Below, piece by piece: positions 7,698 through 15,135 of a stretch of DNA of 26,335 nt. The translations under genes and the position numbers were made by a program. The notes under the pieces were generated by a model that did no database searches, was not told the DNA's origin, and saw only the letters and a program-made list of their open reading frames with translations. Each line of letters opens with the position of its first letter. Positions within the stretch are counted from its first letter, which is position 1. Source of the stretch: Tannerella sp. (GTDB taxonomy: Bacteria; Bacteroidota; Bacteroidia; Bacteroidales; Tannerellaceae); the NCBI GenBank assembly GCA_031290635.1, contig JAITNE010000073.1, positions 1 through 26,335 on the forward strand. The letters are read 5' to 3'.

Positions 7698-8941
7698 CTT
7701 TCAGCTTCGATGTTCCATAGCCCGTTGTGCGCTTCGCAAAGTCTGTGAAGTTCAGCAAATAAAGGTTCAGTCTGTCCTTTGACGCCAAACTCTGATATTG
7801 GCGTCAAAGGCAGTTCTATATGTGTATATATGAGTTTCTTGCCTCCCGGTATGCTCGGCAGATTCATCGTTGTGTCGATAACTGCGTTCAGGCCGCCTAT
7901 ATGCGTGATTAATCCTGCCGGATCTAATCCGCGATTCATCATGTCAAGCGCTTCACGCATGTCGTCGGTATTACCGCCGCTTGTCCCTACTATGTGCGTT
8001 CTGGCATAATGCACGTTATAAAAGTTGAAAGCCGCTTTGAAATCGGTCTTTGCCGGGCCTGCGAAGAAGTTCAGACAGCCGTCGATGGCCAGAATAGCGT
8101 CGGCCTGCTCGATAATAGGCGCTACAGGTGCGAAAACGAATACATCGTCATAACCTTTGCCGGCGCTCAAGGCATTAAGCTCGGCAACAGGATTGTCGGT
8201 TTTGCCTGTGTTGACATATTTCAACTCAATGCCGTTCTTAGCTGCTTCCGCAGGACTGTACAGCGACTCCGCACGGTCTAACCTCGCCTGGTCTATGTCG
8301 GTTACAATTATCAATCGCGGCTTGCGGTCGGTGCGGTGAATGGCATAGTTGATAGCAGCCAGACCCATCGGTCCAACGCCTGCCAGAATAGCCATGTTGC
8401 CGCCGTTTTTTATCTCCGGTTGATGGATATATGAGCCTTGAACCGTATGATAATTGGCGTGCATAGCTCCGATAACGCAAGATAATGGTTCGGCAAGCGA
8501 CGAGGGATAGAAACCTTTGCCGGCGTAATGAAGCAGGCAATCCTGTTCCATCACCTCGCGAGGCAAAATCACATAAGTAGCGTCTCCGCCAACGTATTTG
8601 TAGGAATAACCCGGAGCGCTGAGTACGCCAAGCGGGCCTTGCTCATAATTTAATGCAGGCTGAATGGAGAATTTGTCTCCTGCCTTGAATTTATCCTGCC
8701 AATAGCGACCTGTATCTACAAGCTCGCCTGCAAACTCGTGCCCGATAATAACCGGATTTTGCGCCACGTCGCGAGGTACGCGCTTATGAATATCGGCCTC
8801 GTGCGTCGCCTTGTACGACGACATGCAAATGCTGTCGCATACTACTTTTGCGAGTATCTCGTCTTCTTTTATGGCCGGCAACTCGAACTCCTCCATACGG
8901 AGGTCGTTTTTTCCATATAATCTTACTGCTTTAGTTTTCAT
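7682..8941 (-). CDS. Zinc-dependent medium-chain dehydrogenase, L-sorbose-1-phosphate reductase-like
   Basis: A 419-residue alcohol-dehydrogenase-type enzyme. The N-terminal catalytic domain has Cys39 (DSICMSSYK), His68-Glu69 in IIGHEFAG and Glu151 in LAEPLSC as likely zinc ligands. The Rossmann fold starts with AGVGPMG (187-193). The four-cysteine structural zinc lobe is absent, as in sorbitol-dehydrogenase types. The opening VRLYGKNDLRMEEFELPAIK resembles the SorE/YggP group acting on sugar phosphates such as L-sorbose 1-phosphate. Substrate is inferred only from this resemblance and from the HAD phosphatase gene that overlaps its start by 11 bp. It is the last gene of a five-gene minus-strand operon. 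The stop overlaps the convergent lipoprotein gene. Confidence 0.82.
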   Translation of the reverse strand: MKTKAVRLYGKNDLRMEEFELPAIKEDEILAKVVCDSICMSSYKATHEADIHKRVPRDVAQNPVIIGHEFAGELVDTGRYWQDKFKAGDKFSIQPALNYEQGPLGVLSAPGYSYKYVGGDATYVILPREVMEQDCLLHYAGKGFYPSSLAEPLSCVIGAMHANYHTVQGSYIHQPEIKNGGNMAILAGVGPMGLAAINYAIHRTDRKPRLIIVTDIDQARLDRAESLYSPAEAAKNGIELKYVNTGKTDNPVAELNALSAGKGYDDVFVFAPVAPIIEQADAILAIDGCLNFFAGPAKTDFKAAFNFYNVHYARTHIVGTSGGNTDDMREALDMMNRGLDPAGLITHIGGLNAVIDTTMNLPSIPGGKKLIYTHIELPLTPISEFGVKGQTEPLFAELHRLCEAHNGLWNIEAESYLLK

Positions 8942-9668
8942 ACGTTTGAATTTTGAATATTGTATTATCTTTTAATAACGCTTCGATTGAGGGCAACAGA
9001 TAATCTGCGCCTGCATCCGTGAGTACTGAATCGGGCAGGGGACCGGTGTTGACTGCAACAGTAAATAATCCTGCCGCCTTAGCCGCCTGTACGCCTAATG
9101 GCGCATTCTCTACGACTATGGCCTCGAATGTCTGCAGACCGCCTTTGGCAAGCGCTGTCAGATATGGTTCAGGATGAGGTTTACCGTTCTTTACGTCAAA
9201 CGATGTAACCATCATTTCGCGAGTGAAAACTCCCGGGAAATCGCTGTTCAGATTGTCTAACAACGATGGCTGACCGGAGCCGGTAACAAGCATCGCCAAC
9301 AATCCGCTGTCAACGACTTGACGTAGCAACTCCCGACTGCCTGCCATCGGCTTGACAGGCGGACAAGCATTGAATAACTGTATTTTCTCCGCATATATTT
9401 TCAACCTATCTTCCGGAGAGATTTCTATGCCTTCCCTTGCCGAGAGGATGTTTATCGTATCGTCGCCCGTGCGTCCTTCGTGCAAGTATGCTTCTTCGCG
9501 GGTAGCGTGGAAGCCGTATTTACTTGTAACCTGCACCCACGCCGTAGCATGGTTTGGCATTGAATCATACAGCACCCCGTCCATGTCGAAAAGCGCCGCG
9601 CGAAGCGATAGTTTCTTCTGATGAGTAGCTGCCAGATAGCGTTCTATTGCCGTTTTTATATCATTCAT
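8931..9668 (-). CDS. HAD superfamily hydrolase, beta-phosphoglucomutase/sugar phosphatase type
   Basis: A 245-residue HAD subfamily IA protein. Motif I is ALFDMDGVLYDS with nucleophile Asp28 and acid/base Asp30; motif II is VTGSG around Thr129; motif III is Lys163 in NGKPHPEPYL; motif IV is VVENAPLGVQAAKAAG, where the usual acidic pair is Glu187-Asn188. A helical cap follows motif I, as in beta-phosphoglucomutases and sugar phosphatases. A short N-terminal extension (about 20 residues) precedes the domain. The gene overlaps the cupin gene by 4 bp and the dehydrogenase by 11 bp, so the two enzymes probably act on the same sugar or polyol phosphate. Phosphatase versus mutase cannot be settled by eye. 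Confidence 0.86.
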   Translation of the reverse strand: MNDIKTAIERYLAATHQKKLSLRAALFDMDGVLYDSMPNHATAWVQVTSKYGFHATREEAYLHEGRTGDDTINILSAREGIEISPEDRLKIYAEKIQLFNACPPVKPMAGSRELLRQVVDSGLLAMLVTGSGQPSLLDNLNSDFPGVFTREMMVTSFDVKNGKPHPEPYLTALAKGGLQTFEAIVVENAPLGVQAAKAAGLFTVAVNTGPLPDSVLTDAGADYLLPSIEALLKDNTIFKIQTYEN

Positions 9669-10135
9669 GCAATTCTTGATTTCAGTTTGTTTATATATTC
9701 TTGAGCCGCCGATACGTCTTCAACCGCCGGACTCCATGACGCAAATTCATCGGGTGCAAGCGGAGTAAACGGCCCTGTTTTTATCTCATAAACGACGCTG
9801 CCCGTTTCAAGTATTATCAGCGTATGCCATACTTCCGGCGCTATCTCTCCTCCGTAAACTCCCGATAACGGGTCGAGCACGACCTGCTCGGTAATATTTC
9901 CTTCATCATCAAACAGAAATAGCGCCGCTTTGCCTCTTAACAGCAGAAATATCTCCGTCTTGCCCGCATTAATATGCCTGTGAGGACGCAGATACGACCC
10001 CGGCTCAATAGCGTTGATAAGGCGGTTAATCGGGTCGTCAAGCCTGTCGTGAAAGTTGTGATTCATTCTGAGGCGTGGCGATGACTTGGCTTTTGCGGTC
10101 GTCAGGTCGAGTATTTTTTTGTCTATCAGTTTCAT
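9665..10135 (-). CDS. WbuC-family cupin-fold metalloprotein
   Basis: A 156-residue protein fitting the WbuC cupin family: RLRMNHNFHD near the N-terminus, INAIEPGSYLRPHRH (41-54) with metal ligands His52 and His54, a Glu at 61, His104 in EVWHTLI and the closing KTGPFTPLAPDEFASWSP. WbuC was named from O-antigen gene clusters and its reaction is not known to me; the fold suggests metal binding and perhaps sugar binding. It overlaps the HAD gene by 4 bp and lies 5 bp after gldB, inside a sugar-phosphate-like operon and not in a glycan cluster, which hints at a role with sugar or polyol substrates. Confidence 0.85.
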   Translation of the reverse strand: MKLIDKKILDLTTAKAKSSPRLRMNHNFHDRLDDPINRLINAIEPGSYLRPHRHINAGKTEIFLLLRGKAALFLFDDEGNITEQVVLDPLSGVYGGEIAPEVWHTLIILETGSVVYEIKTGPFTPLAPDEFASWSPAVEDVSAAQEYINKLKSRIA

Positions 10136-10140
10136 AATAT

Positions 10141-11142
10141 TTATGGTTTATATTTCGATTTCGTAAGAATTTCCTGTGCGTTAGTCGTTTTAAGCATTTC
10201 CTCGCAAGTTACGCCTGTCTGTTTGATAAAGCGTTCGACGATGCGGAAACCTATGAATTGTCCGATATAACCCGGCGCCTCAGTCGAGATAAATGTCGCC
10301 GGCGAAGGCGTCAAATATTTTGAAGTCGTTGCAATATCGGGCGTGTACAGATGTTTGCGTTCAATGATGGTAGTCCACAGCGCCTGCTCGTATTCGATAC
10401 ACCAGCGATATTCTGCGTCGGTCATTGAGGTAAGTCTCTGAAAGGTATAATGCTCTCCGATTTTGGTCAATGTATTGAGGATTTGACCTTCGTAAACCAT
10501 ACGTTCGAGCAATACATTGTTCTGACCGTGAAACGGAAACTCCGAGCGAAGCCAGGCGGCCATGCAGTCTTGAGCAATATAAGCCGACGACATCCTGCGA
10601 CGCTGATAATCATAAAAATAATCCGCATAAAGAGGATAATCTGAGCCAAGATATTTGTCTATCGAGCATGAAAGCAGACTGTCGGCTACGATGATGTTCT
10701 GCTGCAATCCCGACACGTGAAAGTAGAACGCCGGCAACTGTATGGCGGCTATCATCGTCTGCATCCGCTTGAACCCGAAAGATAACTCTTCGGCAACTCG
10801 CCGCGTCGCGACCGAATCTGCGGAATAGCGCGAAAGTGCATCCCTGTAAAGCGATTTGAGAGCAGGCTCCGAGAAATAGTTTATCAGGCGTTCATACTTG
10901 TCAGGCGATGTATCCGAACGAAACAAGGCATTGTTCAGGGCTTCAAACATCTGCGGATATTTTTGTTCAATAGCTTGCAAACGCAGTGTGTCGTCCGTTT
11001 CTATCCATTGATACAGCGTCGAGTCGAAGCGATTGATGCTGATAAGGTCGGCTTCATTCGATTCGGCAAACGAACAATAACGACACCCGCTGAAAGCCGG
11101 TATCACGCAAAGAAGCAAATACCCGAAGAGCCTGCACATCAT
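10141..11142 (-). CDS. gldB: GldB-like lipoprotein
   Basis: A 333-residue exported protein with a signal peptide ending FSGC (Cys20), a plausible lipobox. The central segment, with ISINRFDSTLYQW near residue 35 and DSLLSCSIDKYLGSDYPLYA around 155-175, matches GldB, the gliding-motility-associated lipoprotein. GldB is essential for gliding in Flavobacterium but is kept in many non-gliding Bacteroidales, where its function is not established. No other gld gene is in the window. It is 3 bp after the upstream lipoprotein gene and 5 bp before the cupin gene, which is a metabolic context unusual for motility. Either of two adjacent ATG codons at 11142 and 11139 can be the start. Confidence 0.78.
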   Translation of the reverse strand: MMCRLFGYLLLCVIPAFSGCRYCSFAESNEADLISINRFDSTLYQWIETDDTLRLQAIEQKYPQMFEALNNALFRSDTSPDKYERLINYFSEPALKSLYRDALSRYSADSVATRRVAEELSFGFKRMQTMIAAIQLPAFYFHVSGLQQNIIVADSLLSCSIDKYLGSDYPLYADYFYDYQRRRMSSAYIAQDCMAAWLRSEFPFHGQNNVLLERMVYEGQILNTLTKIGEHYTFQRLTSMTDAEYRWCIEYEQALWTTIIERKHLYTPDIATTSKYLTPSPATFISTEAPGYIGQFIGFRIVERFIKQTGVTCEEMLKTTNAQEILTKSKYKP

Positions 11143-11145
11143 CTG

Positions 11146-11733
11146 TTAATCGACGAAGGACAGAAAGATTTGCGTCGTCTTATAGTCGCAGATGCACTTT
11201 TTGACGTCAAGGGGGAAAGCTTGCAATTCGGCGGCGCCCGGTTGAGCATTGTCCTGAGGTTTCCTCACATTGGGGTTACGCAACGGACTCGACATGCCGA
11301 TATATATTTGTAAAGGCATCATGGTGCTGTCGTCGGGCGCGATATTGCCATTGCCGGTACAAATAAGTCTGTTAAGTTTCTTGTTGTACCTCAACTCAAG
11401 CTCGATAATCTTGTTGTTGTGGCAGTCGAGGCTTTCGAGGTTTTTAAACTCCTCAATGCCGGTGAGTGAGGCAATCTCAAGGTTTTGGCAAGAGATAGCG
11501 GTAATCGCGTCGGCTTCGGTTCTCGACAAGTTACCGTCCTTGTCGGCGTCGAAATTCTCCAGCAGATAAGCCTTGAAATCAGCATCCGGTATCTCTATGA
11601 CCGCGCTTTGGTTATCAGTTACTGCGCTTTGGTTATCCGACTCGGCGCTTTTGTTAGCGCCCTTACCTGTACAATCCGTCAGTATCAAAAAAGTTGATAC
11701 ACATAAACTTAAAGATAAAATAATTTTCTTCAT
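11146..11733 (-). CDS. Lipoprotein with EF-hand loop and leucine-rich repeats
   Basis: A 195-residue protein, first gene of the minus-strand operon. The signal peptide ends LTDC (Cys21), a lipobox with an unusual Asp before the Cys. Then comes a seven-residue repeat linker (27-47, DNQSAVT type) encoded by a 21-bp mini-array, a canonical EF-hand/dockerin-like calcium loop DADKDGNLSRTE (62-73), and one or two leucine-rich repeats with the cysteine-containing pattern NLESLDCHNNKI, typical of Bacteroidota surface LRR proteins. The C-terminal ~60 residues have no recognised domain. A surface role in calcium-dependent binding is plausible but inferred. A -7 box at 11762-11769 gives a leader of about 20 nt. 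Confidence 0.72.
   Translation of the reverse strand: MKKIILSLSLCVSTFLILTDCTGKGANKSAESDNQSAVTDNQSAVIEIPDADFKAYLLENFDADKDGNLSRTEADAITAISCQNLEIASLTGIEEFKNLESLDCHNNKIIELELRYNKKLNRLICTGNGNIAPDDSTMMPLQIYIGMSSPLRNPNVRKPQDNAQPGAAELQAFPLDVKKCICDYKTTQIFLSFVD
11593..11655 (-). repeat. Three-unit 21-bp mini-array in the lipoprotein linker
   Basis: The 9-mer gcgctttgg (plus strand) starts at 11603 and 11624, and a variant, gcgcttttg, at 11645: exactly 21 bp apart each time, with ttat following in the first two copies. On the coding strand the units read NKSAESD, NQSAVTD, NQSAVIE, directly behind the lipid-anchored Cys. The period matches the larger arrays at 10-219 and 15136-15387 although the sequence differs. 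Confidence 0.88.
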
Positions 11734-11761
11734 ACTTCAAATAATGTTTAAATTTCGGCGA

Positions 11762-11769
11762 CAAAGGTA
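11762..11769 (-). promoter_or_regulatory. Promoter -7 box for the five-gene minus-strand operon
   Basis: On the minus strand the sequence TACCTTTG is an exact TAnnTTTG match, 28 bp before the ATG at 11733. A poly-A run follows upstream; a good -33 element is not seen. It faces away from the promoter at 11936. Confidence 0.6.
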
Positions 11770-11864
11770 CGATTTTTTTTTTACAACGAACACTAAAGTA
11801 GCGCAAGCGCATCTGCCTAAGTCCGAATCCTCAAAGTCGCTATTGAATTTCTATCTACTGTCTT

Positions 11865-11877
11865 CCTCCATTGGAGG
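11865..11877. promoter_or_regulatory. 13-bp palindrome between two divergent promoters
   Basis: CCTCCA-T-TGGAGG is a perfect 6-bp-arm palindrome with a single central base, roughly midway between the minus-strand box at 11762 and the plus-strand box at 11936. A second short dyad, GCGC-AA-GCGC, lies at 11801-11810. Either could bind a regulator; neither is a known site to me. Confidence 0.3.
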
Positions 11878-11917
11878 GCAGGATGGCTATCAAACAAAAA
11901 TTCCGACAAATCATGCG

Positions 11918-11943
11918 TTATCAAAAAATAATCGCTATCTTTG
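11918..11943 (+). promoter_or_regulatory. Promoter of the metal-related locus with AT-rich dyad
   Basis: TATCTTTG at 11936-11943 is an exact match to the Bacteroidota -7 box, 21 bp before the ATG at 11965, so the leader is very short. Directly upstream, TTAT-N6-ATAA (11918-11931) forms a small AT-rich dyad covering the space between -33 and -7, a position where a repressor would block transcription. A Fur/Zur-type site is possible but the match is too short to claim. Confidence 0.5.
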
Positions 11944-11964
11944 CATCAAATTTATAGACGGAAG

Positions 11965-12318
11965 ATGAAGAATTGTAAGATATATAAGGCTTTTGTTGGG
12001 TGGATGCTTGCGGGCGTCTTCATATTGCCGTATGTCGCCAAGTCTGTTCATGGTATCGAAAGTGATCCGCATCATGCTACCGCCGACTGCCGGCATCATA
12101 ATGGTCATCATCACCATAATCATCCGTGCGACGACTGTACTTGCTGCAAAATCTGTCAGTTCACCGTATTCCTGTACACTAAGACTAAGGTTGTAGCCCC
12201 TCATCCCGTTGTGAGGGAACTGAATGTCCGTATTATCACAGATTATAAGGAAGAAATTTATATACCGTTCTATACAACGAACCTGCTACGAGCGCCCCCT
12301 ACTATGCTTGTCGATTAA
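11965..12318 (+). CDS. Exported His/Cys-rich small protein, probable metal handling
   Basis: A 117-residue protein with an N-terminal hydrophobic helix (about 8-25), either a signal peptide or an anchor. The exported part is loaded with metal ligands: H36-H37, C42, H44-H45, H48-H51, H53, then C55, C58, C60, C61 and C64 in PCDDCTCCKICQF. The C-terminus ends LLRAPP plus five residues; small proteins of the DUF2946 type that accompany copper TonB receptors also end in an R-x-PP motif, so a distant relation is possible. The frame is open from a TTG at 11941, but that overlaps the promoter; the ATG at 11965 is chosen. It precedes the TonB receptor gene by 156 bp. Metal identity (Zn, Cu or Ni) is not determined. 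Confidence 0.7.
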   Translation: MKNCKIYKAFVGWMLAGVFILPYVAKSVHGIESDPHHATADCRHHNGHHHHNHPCDDCTCCKICQFTVFLYTKTKVVAPHPVVRELNVRIITDYKEEIYIPFYTTNLLRAPPTMLVD

Positions 12319-12474
12319 CAGTTGCCGATAGACAGGCGGTATTAACGCTTATCTGTTGACAACGACCGGACGGTTTCAGGCCGTCATCTGCTTGTGATCT
12401 GTCGCACATCCGTCATTGTGCGAAGCACAGAGCAATTCTGTAATTATTTATTCCGTAATACAAACAAACAAAAC

Positions 12475-14619
12475 ATGCATAACAGAATATATCCGGTTAT
12501 GGTCATGTTTGTATCCGTATTGACGGGAAATGCTCAGCAGGAAAGTGATTCTGTCAGGACAATTGTCCTGGACAGCGTTACGGTAACCGCCAAGTCTTAC
12601 AGGACGAGGGTCAGCCGCAGTTCGACGCTTGCGGTTGAGGTCGCCGACGAAGATTTCCTTAACAAGCATTTCACCGGCAATCTGATGCAGACACTTGAAT
12701 ATCTGCCGGGAGTTCGGTCGATGGACATAGGGTCGGGCTTTTCCAAACCTGTGATTCGGGGGATGGGATTCAACCGTGTGTCGGTGGTCGAGAACGGCGT
12801 CAAACAGGAAGGACAGCAGTGGGGCAGCGATCATGGTCTCGAAATTGACGCTTTCAATATTGAGCGCGTCGCTGTGAGAAAAGGCCCGTCGTCGCTGCTC
12901 TATGGGAGCGACGCTATGGGCGGCGTAATCGAGATCAGTCATTCGCCTGCGCCTGCCGGGAACGGTCTGCACAGCGAAGTATCCCTGCTGACCAAGTCGG
13001 CTAACGGCGCTGTGGAAGGCTCGGTGATGCTGGGTTTCAAGCACGACGCCCTTTACGTCAAGCTGCGATACTCGGAAAAGCATTTCGCCGACTATCGTGT
13101 TCCGACCGACACTGTAGTTTATCTCACTCAACAGATACCCGTCTCCCGGCGTCGGTTGATGAATACTGCCGGTGTGGAGCGCGACGTCAATCTCTACGGC
13201 GAGTTGCACGAAGGTCGCTATCTGTCAAACTATGCCTTGAGCAATACGCATCAGAAGACGGGTTTCTTCCCCGGCGCGCATGGCATTCCCGACGTTTCGC
13301 GCGTCGGGGACGATGGCGACAGTCGCAATATCGACCTGCCGTTCAGTCTGGTGAATCACTTCAAAGCTACCTCCCGTCAGCAGTATTCATGGGATAACAT
13401 CGCCGGCACGGCAGATATCGGATTTCAGAACAACCATCGTGAAGAATGGAGTCGGTTCCATACGCATTACGGCCGGCAACTTCCGCCCGCGACCGAGCCT
13501 GACAAGGAACTGCAGTTTACGCTCAATACCGTCAGCGCTTCAGCCCGACTGCGTTCGCTGCTTGATGGCGACTTTGAGCACACTCTCGGCTGCGATTTTC
13601 TGTATCAGCAAAACCGTATCGGCGGATATTCCTTCCTGTTGCCGGAGTACGACCGCCTGACGGCAGGATTGTTTGCGTTGAGCGAGTGGCGACTGTCCGA
13701 GCAGCTGTTGATAAGCGGAGGCATCCGCTATGATTACGGAAGAATAAATATTTCGGCTTATGATGATCCGTATCTTAATCAGTATCTGCAAGAGATGGGC
13801 TACGGTGAAGCTCCGACCGGACAATACAGCCGGAGGAGTTATCCCGTTGACCGCGAGTTCGGCGACTTCTCCGGCTCTGCAGGTTTAGTTTGGATACCTG
13901 CCCCGCATCATTCGTTCAAAGCCAGTATCGGCAGCAGTTTCCGTTTGCCGGGGGCTAACGAACTTGCCGCTAACGGAGTTCATCACGGCACATTCCGCCA
14001 CGAACAGGGCACGACCACTCTTTCATCCGAAAGAGGTTGGCAGATTGACGGGTCATACATCTTCGACAATGAAGACGTATCACTGTCTGCCACATCATTC
14101 TTCCTGAGCTATGACAACTACATCTACCTGCAGCCTACCGGCGAATGGTCCGTCTTGCCGCATGCCGGACAAATATATCGCTACAGCGGCGCCGAGGCAG
14201 TCTTTGCCGGCGCCGAAGTTTCGCTGGATGTGCGCATGCTGAAGGTTCTGAAATATTCAATTACCGGCGAGTATGTTTACACCCGCAACCTGAGCGAGCG
14301 CACGCCTTTGAGCTTCTCTCCTCCGGCTTCGGTGCGCAATACTCTCACGGTGAATATCAGGAACATCCGGCTGTATGCCGAGATGCACGACATAGCCGCT
14401 CAAAACAGGGTAGCAAAGAACGAAAGCCGCACCGGCAGCGCCGAGCTGTTTAATATCGGCGGAAGCATCGAAGTTCCGTTCTGCGGCAGATACGTAGAGC
14501 TGTCGATGTCGCTGCGCAACCTGTTTGACACAAAATACTTTAATCACCTCAGCTTCTACCGGAAAGTCGAAATACCCGAACCCGGACGGAATCTGATGGT
14601 CAAATTCACCTTTAAATAA
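12475..14619 (+). CDS. TonB-dependent outer-membrane receptor, probable metal receptor
   Basis: A 714-residue receptor with a signal peptide (1-20, ending GNAQ), a TonB-box-like stretch LDSVTVTA, a plug domain with MQTLEYLPGVRSMDIGSG, VIRGMGFNRVSVVENGVK and AFNIERVAVRKGPSSLLYGS, then a 22-strand-type barrel ending in LMVKFTFK. It lacks the N-terminal CarboxypepD-like domain of SusC-type glycan receptors, so a small ligand such as a metal or chelate is more likely. Long external loops hold His clusters (for example EEWSRFHTHYGRQL and VHHGTFRHEQG). The frame is open upstream to a GTG at 12394, but the signal peptide places the start at 12475. It is followed 9 bp later by a His-rich DUF4625 lipoprotein gene, and preceded by a His/Cys-rich gene. 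The 156-bp gap upstream holds a short hairpin (12417-12429) but no clear promoter box. Confidence 0.9.
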   Translation: MHNRIYPVMVMFVSVLTGNAQQESDSVRTIVLDSVTVTAKSYRTRVSRSSTLAVEVADEDFLNKHFTGNLMQTLEYLPGVRSMDIGSGFSKPVIRGMGFNRVSVVENGVKQEGQQWGSDHGLEIDAFNIERVAVRKGPSSLLYGSDAMGGVIEISHSPAPAGNGLHSEVSLLTKSANGAVEGSVMLGFKHDALYVKLRYSEKHFADYRVPTDTVVYLTQQIPVSRRRLMNTAGVERDVNLYGELHEGRYLSNYALSNTHQKTGFFPGAHGIPDVSRVGDDGDSRNIDLPFSLVNHFKATSRQQYSWDNIAGTADIGFQNNHREEWSRFHTHYGRQLPPATEPDKELQFTLNTVSASARLRSLLDGDFEHTLGCDFLYQQNRIGGYSFLLPEYDRLTAGLFALSEWRLSEQLLISGGIRYDYGRINISAYDDPYLNQYLQEMGYGEAPTGQYSRRSYPVDREFGDFSGSAGLVWIPAPHHSFKASIGSSFRLPGANELAANGVHHGTFRHEQGTTTLSSERGWQIDGSYIFDNEDVSLSATSFFLSYDNYIYLQPTGEWSVLPHAGQIYRYSGAEAVFAGAEVSLDVRMLKVLKYSITGEYVYTRNLSERTPLSFSPPASVRNTLTVNIRNIRLYAEMHDIAAQNRVAKNESRTGSAELFNIGGSIEVPFCGRYVELSMSLRNLFDTKYFNHLSFYRKVEIPEPGRNLMVKFTFK

Positions 14620-14628
14620 TTGAACATT

Positions 14629-15096
14629 ATGCAAGCATTTAAATATTTATTCGTCATATTGACATTGAGTTTATCCCCCTCATGCGGGGAAGAGAGCGAC
14701 ACCGTGCCGCCGGTCATCAACCTTGTAGAACCGGAAAATGAAGACCTGCTTCATATCGGCGGAGACGTTCATTTCGAGATGGAGCTGTCCGACAATGAAG
14801 GATTGAAATCCTACAAAGTCGAGATCCATAACAACTTCGACGGTCACGGTCACGAGACGGCCGTCCGTTCGACCGACGGGGACGCGGTTACCGTGCCGTT
14901 CGCCTTCAACAAGTCGTGGGATGTATCAGGCCAAAAGAACGCCTCCATCCATCATCACGAAATAATTATCCCCGCAGACGCCACTCCCGGCCATTATCAT
15001 TTCATGGTATATTGTACCGATGAGGCCGGCAACGAATCGCACGCAGTATGCGAAGTCGAGCTAAGCCACGAGGCCGGCGAAGAACATGATGACTGA
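14629..15096 (+). CDS. DUF4625 family lipoprotein, His-rich
   Basis: A 155-residue lipoprotein with a signal peptide ending SPSC (Cys19) and an immunoglobulin-like beta domain of the DUF4625 type: PPVINLVEP, then FEMELSDNEGLKSYKVEIHNN and a C-terminal FMVYCTDEAGNES strand. Histidines are clustered: HNNFDGHGHE, ASIHHHE, GHYHF and HEAGEEHDD at the tail. This suggests a surface or periplasmic metal-binding partner for the receptor 9 bp upstream. DUF4625 genes often sit beside TonB receptors in Bacteroidota. The frame extends to a TTG at 14620, but the ATG at 14629 gives the proper signal peptide. A 429-bp gene-free stretch with a repeat array follows. Confidence 0.8.
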   Translation: MQAFKYLFVILTLSLSPSCGEESDTVPPVINLVEPENEDLLHIGGDVHFEMELSDNEGLKSYKVEIHNNFDGHGHETAVRSTDGDAVTVPFAFNKSWDVSGQKNASIHHHEIIIPADATPGHYHFMVYCTDEAGNESHAVCEVELSHEAGEEHDD

Positions 15097-15135
15097 GCAG
15101 TACGTCATGATTGACGACGGTCGGCTGACTGCCGA

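Noticed and set aside
12417..12429. TGTGC-GAA-GCACA hairpin as a terminator or riboswitch
   Set aside because: The 5-bp stem is short, has no T-run, and the 156-bp leader shows no recognisable riboswitch core.
12448..13209. Minus-strand frame of 253 residues opposite the TonB receptor
   Set aside because: Lies fully under the plug domain and barrel start of a clear receptor gene.
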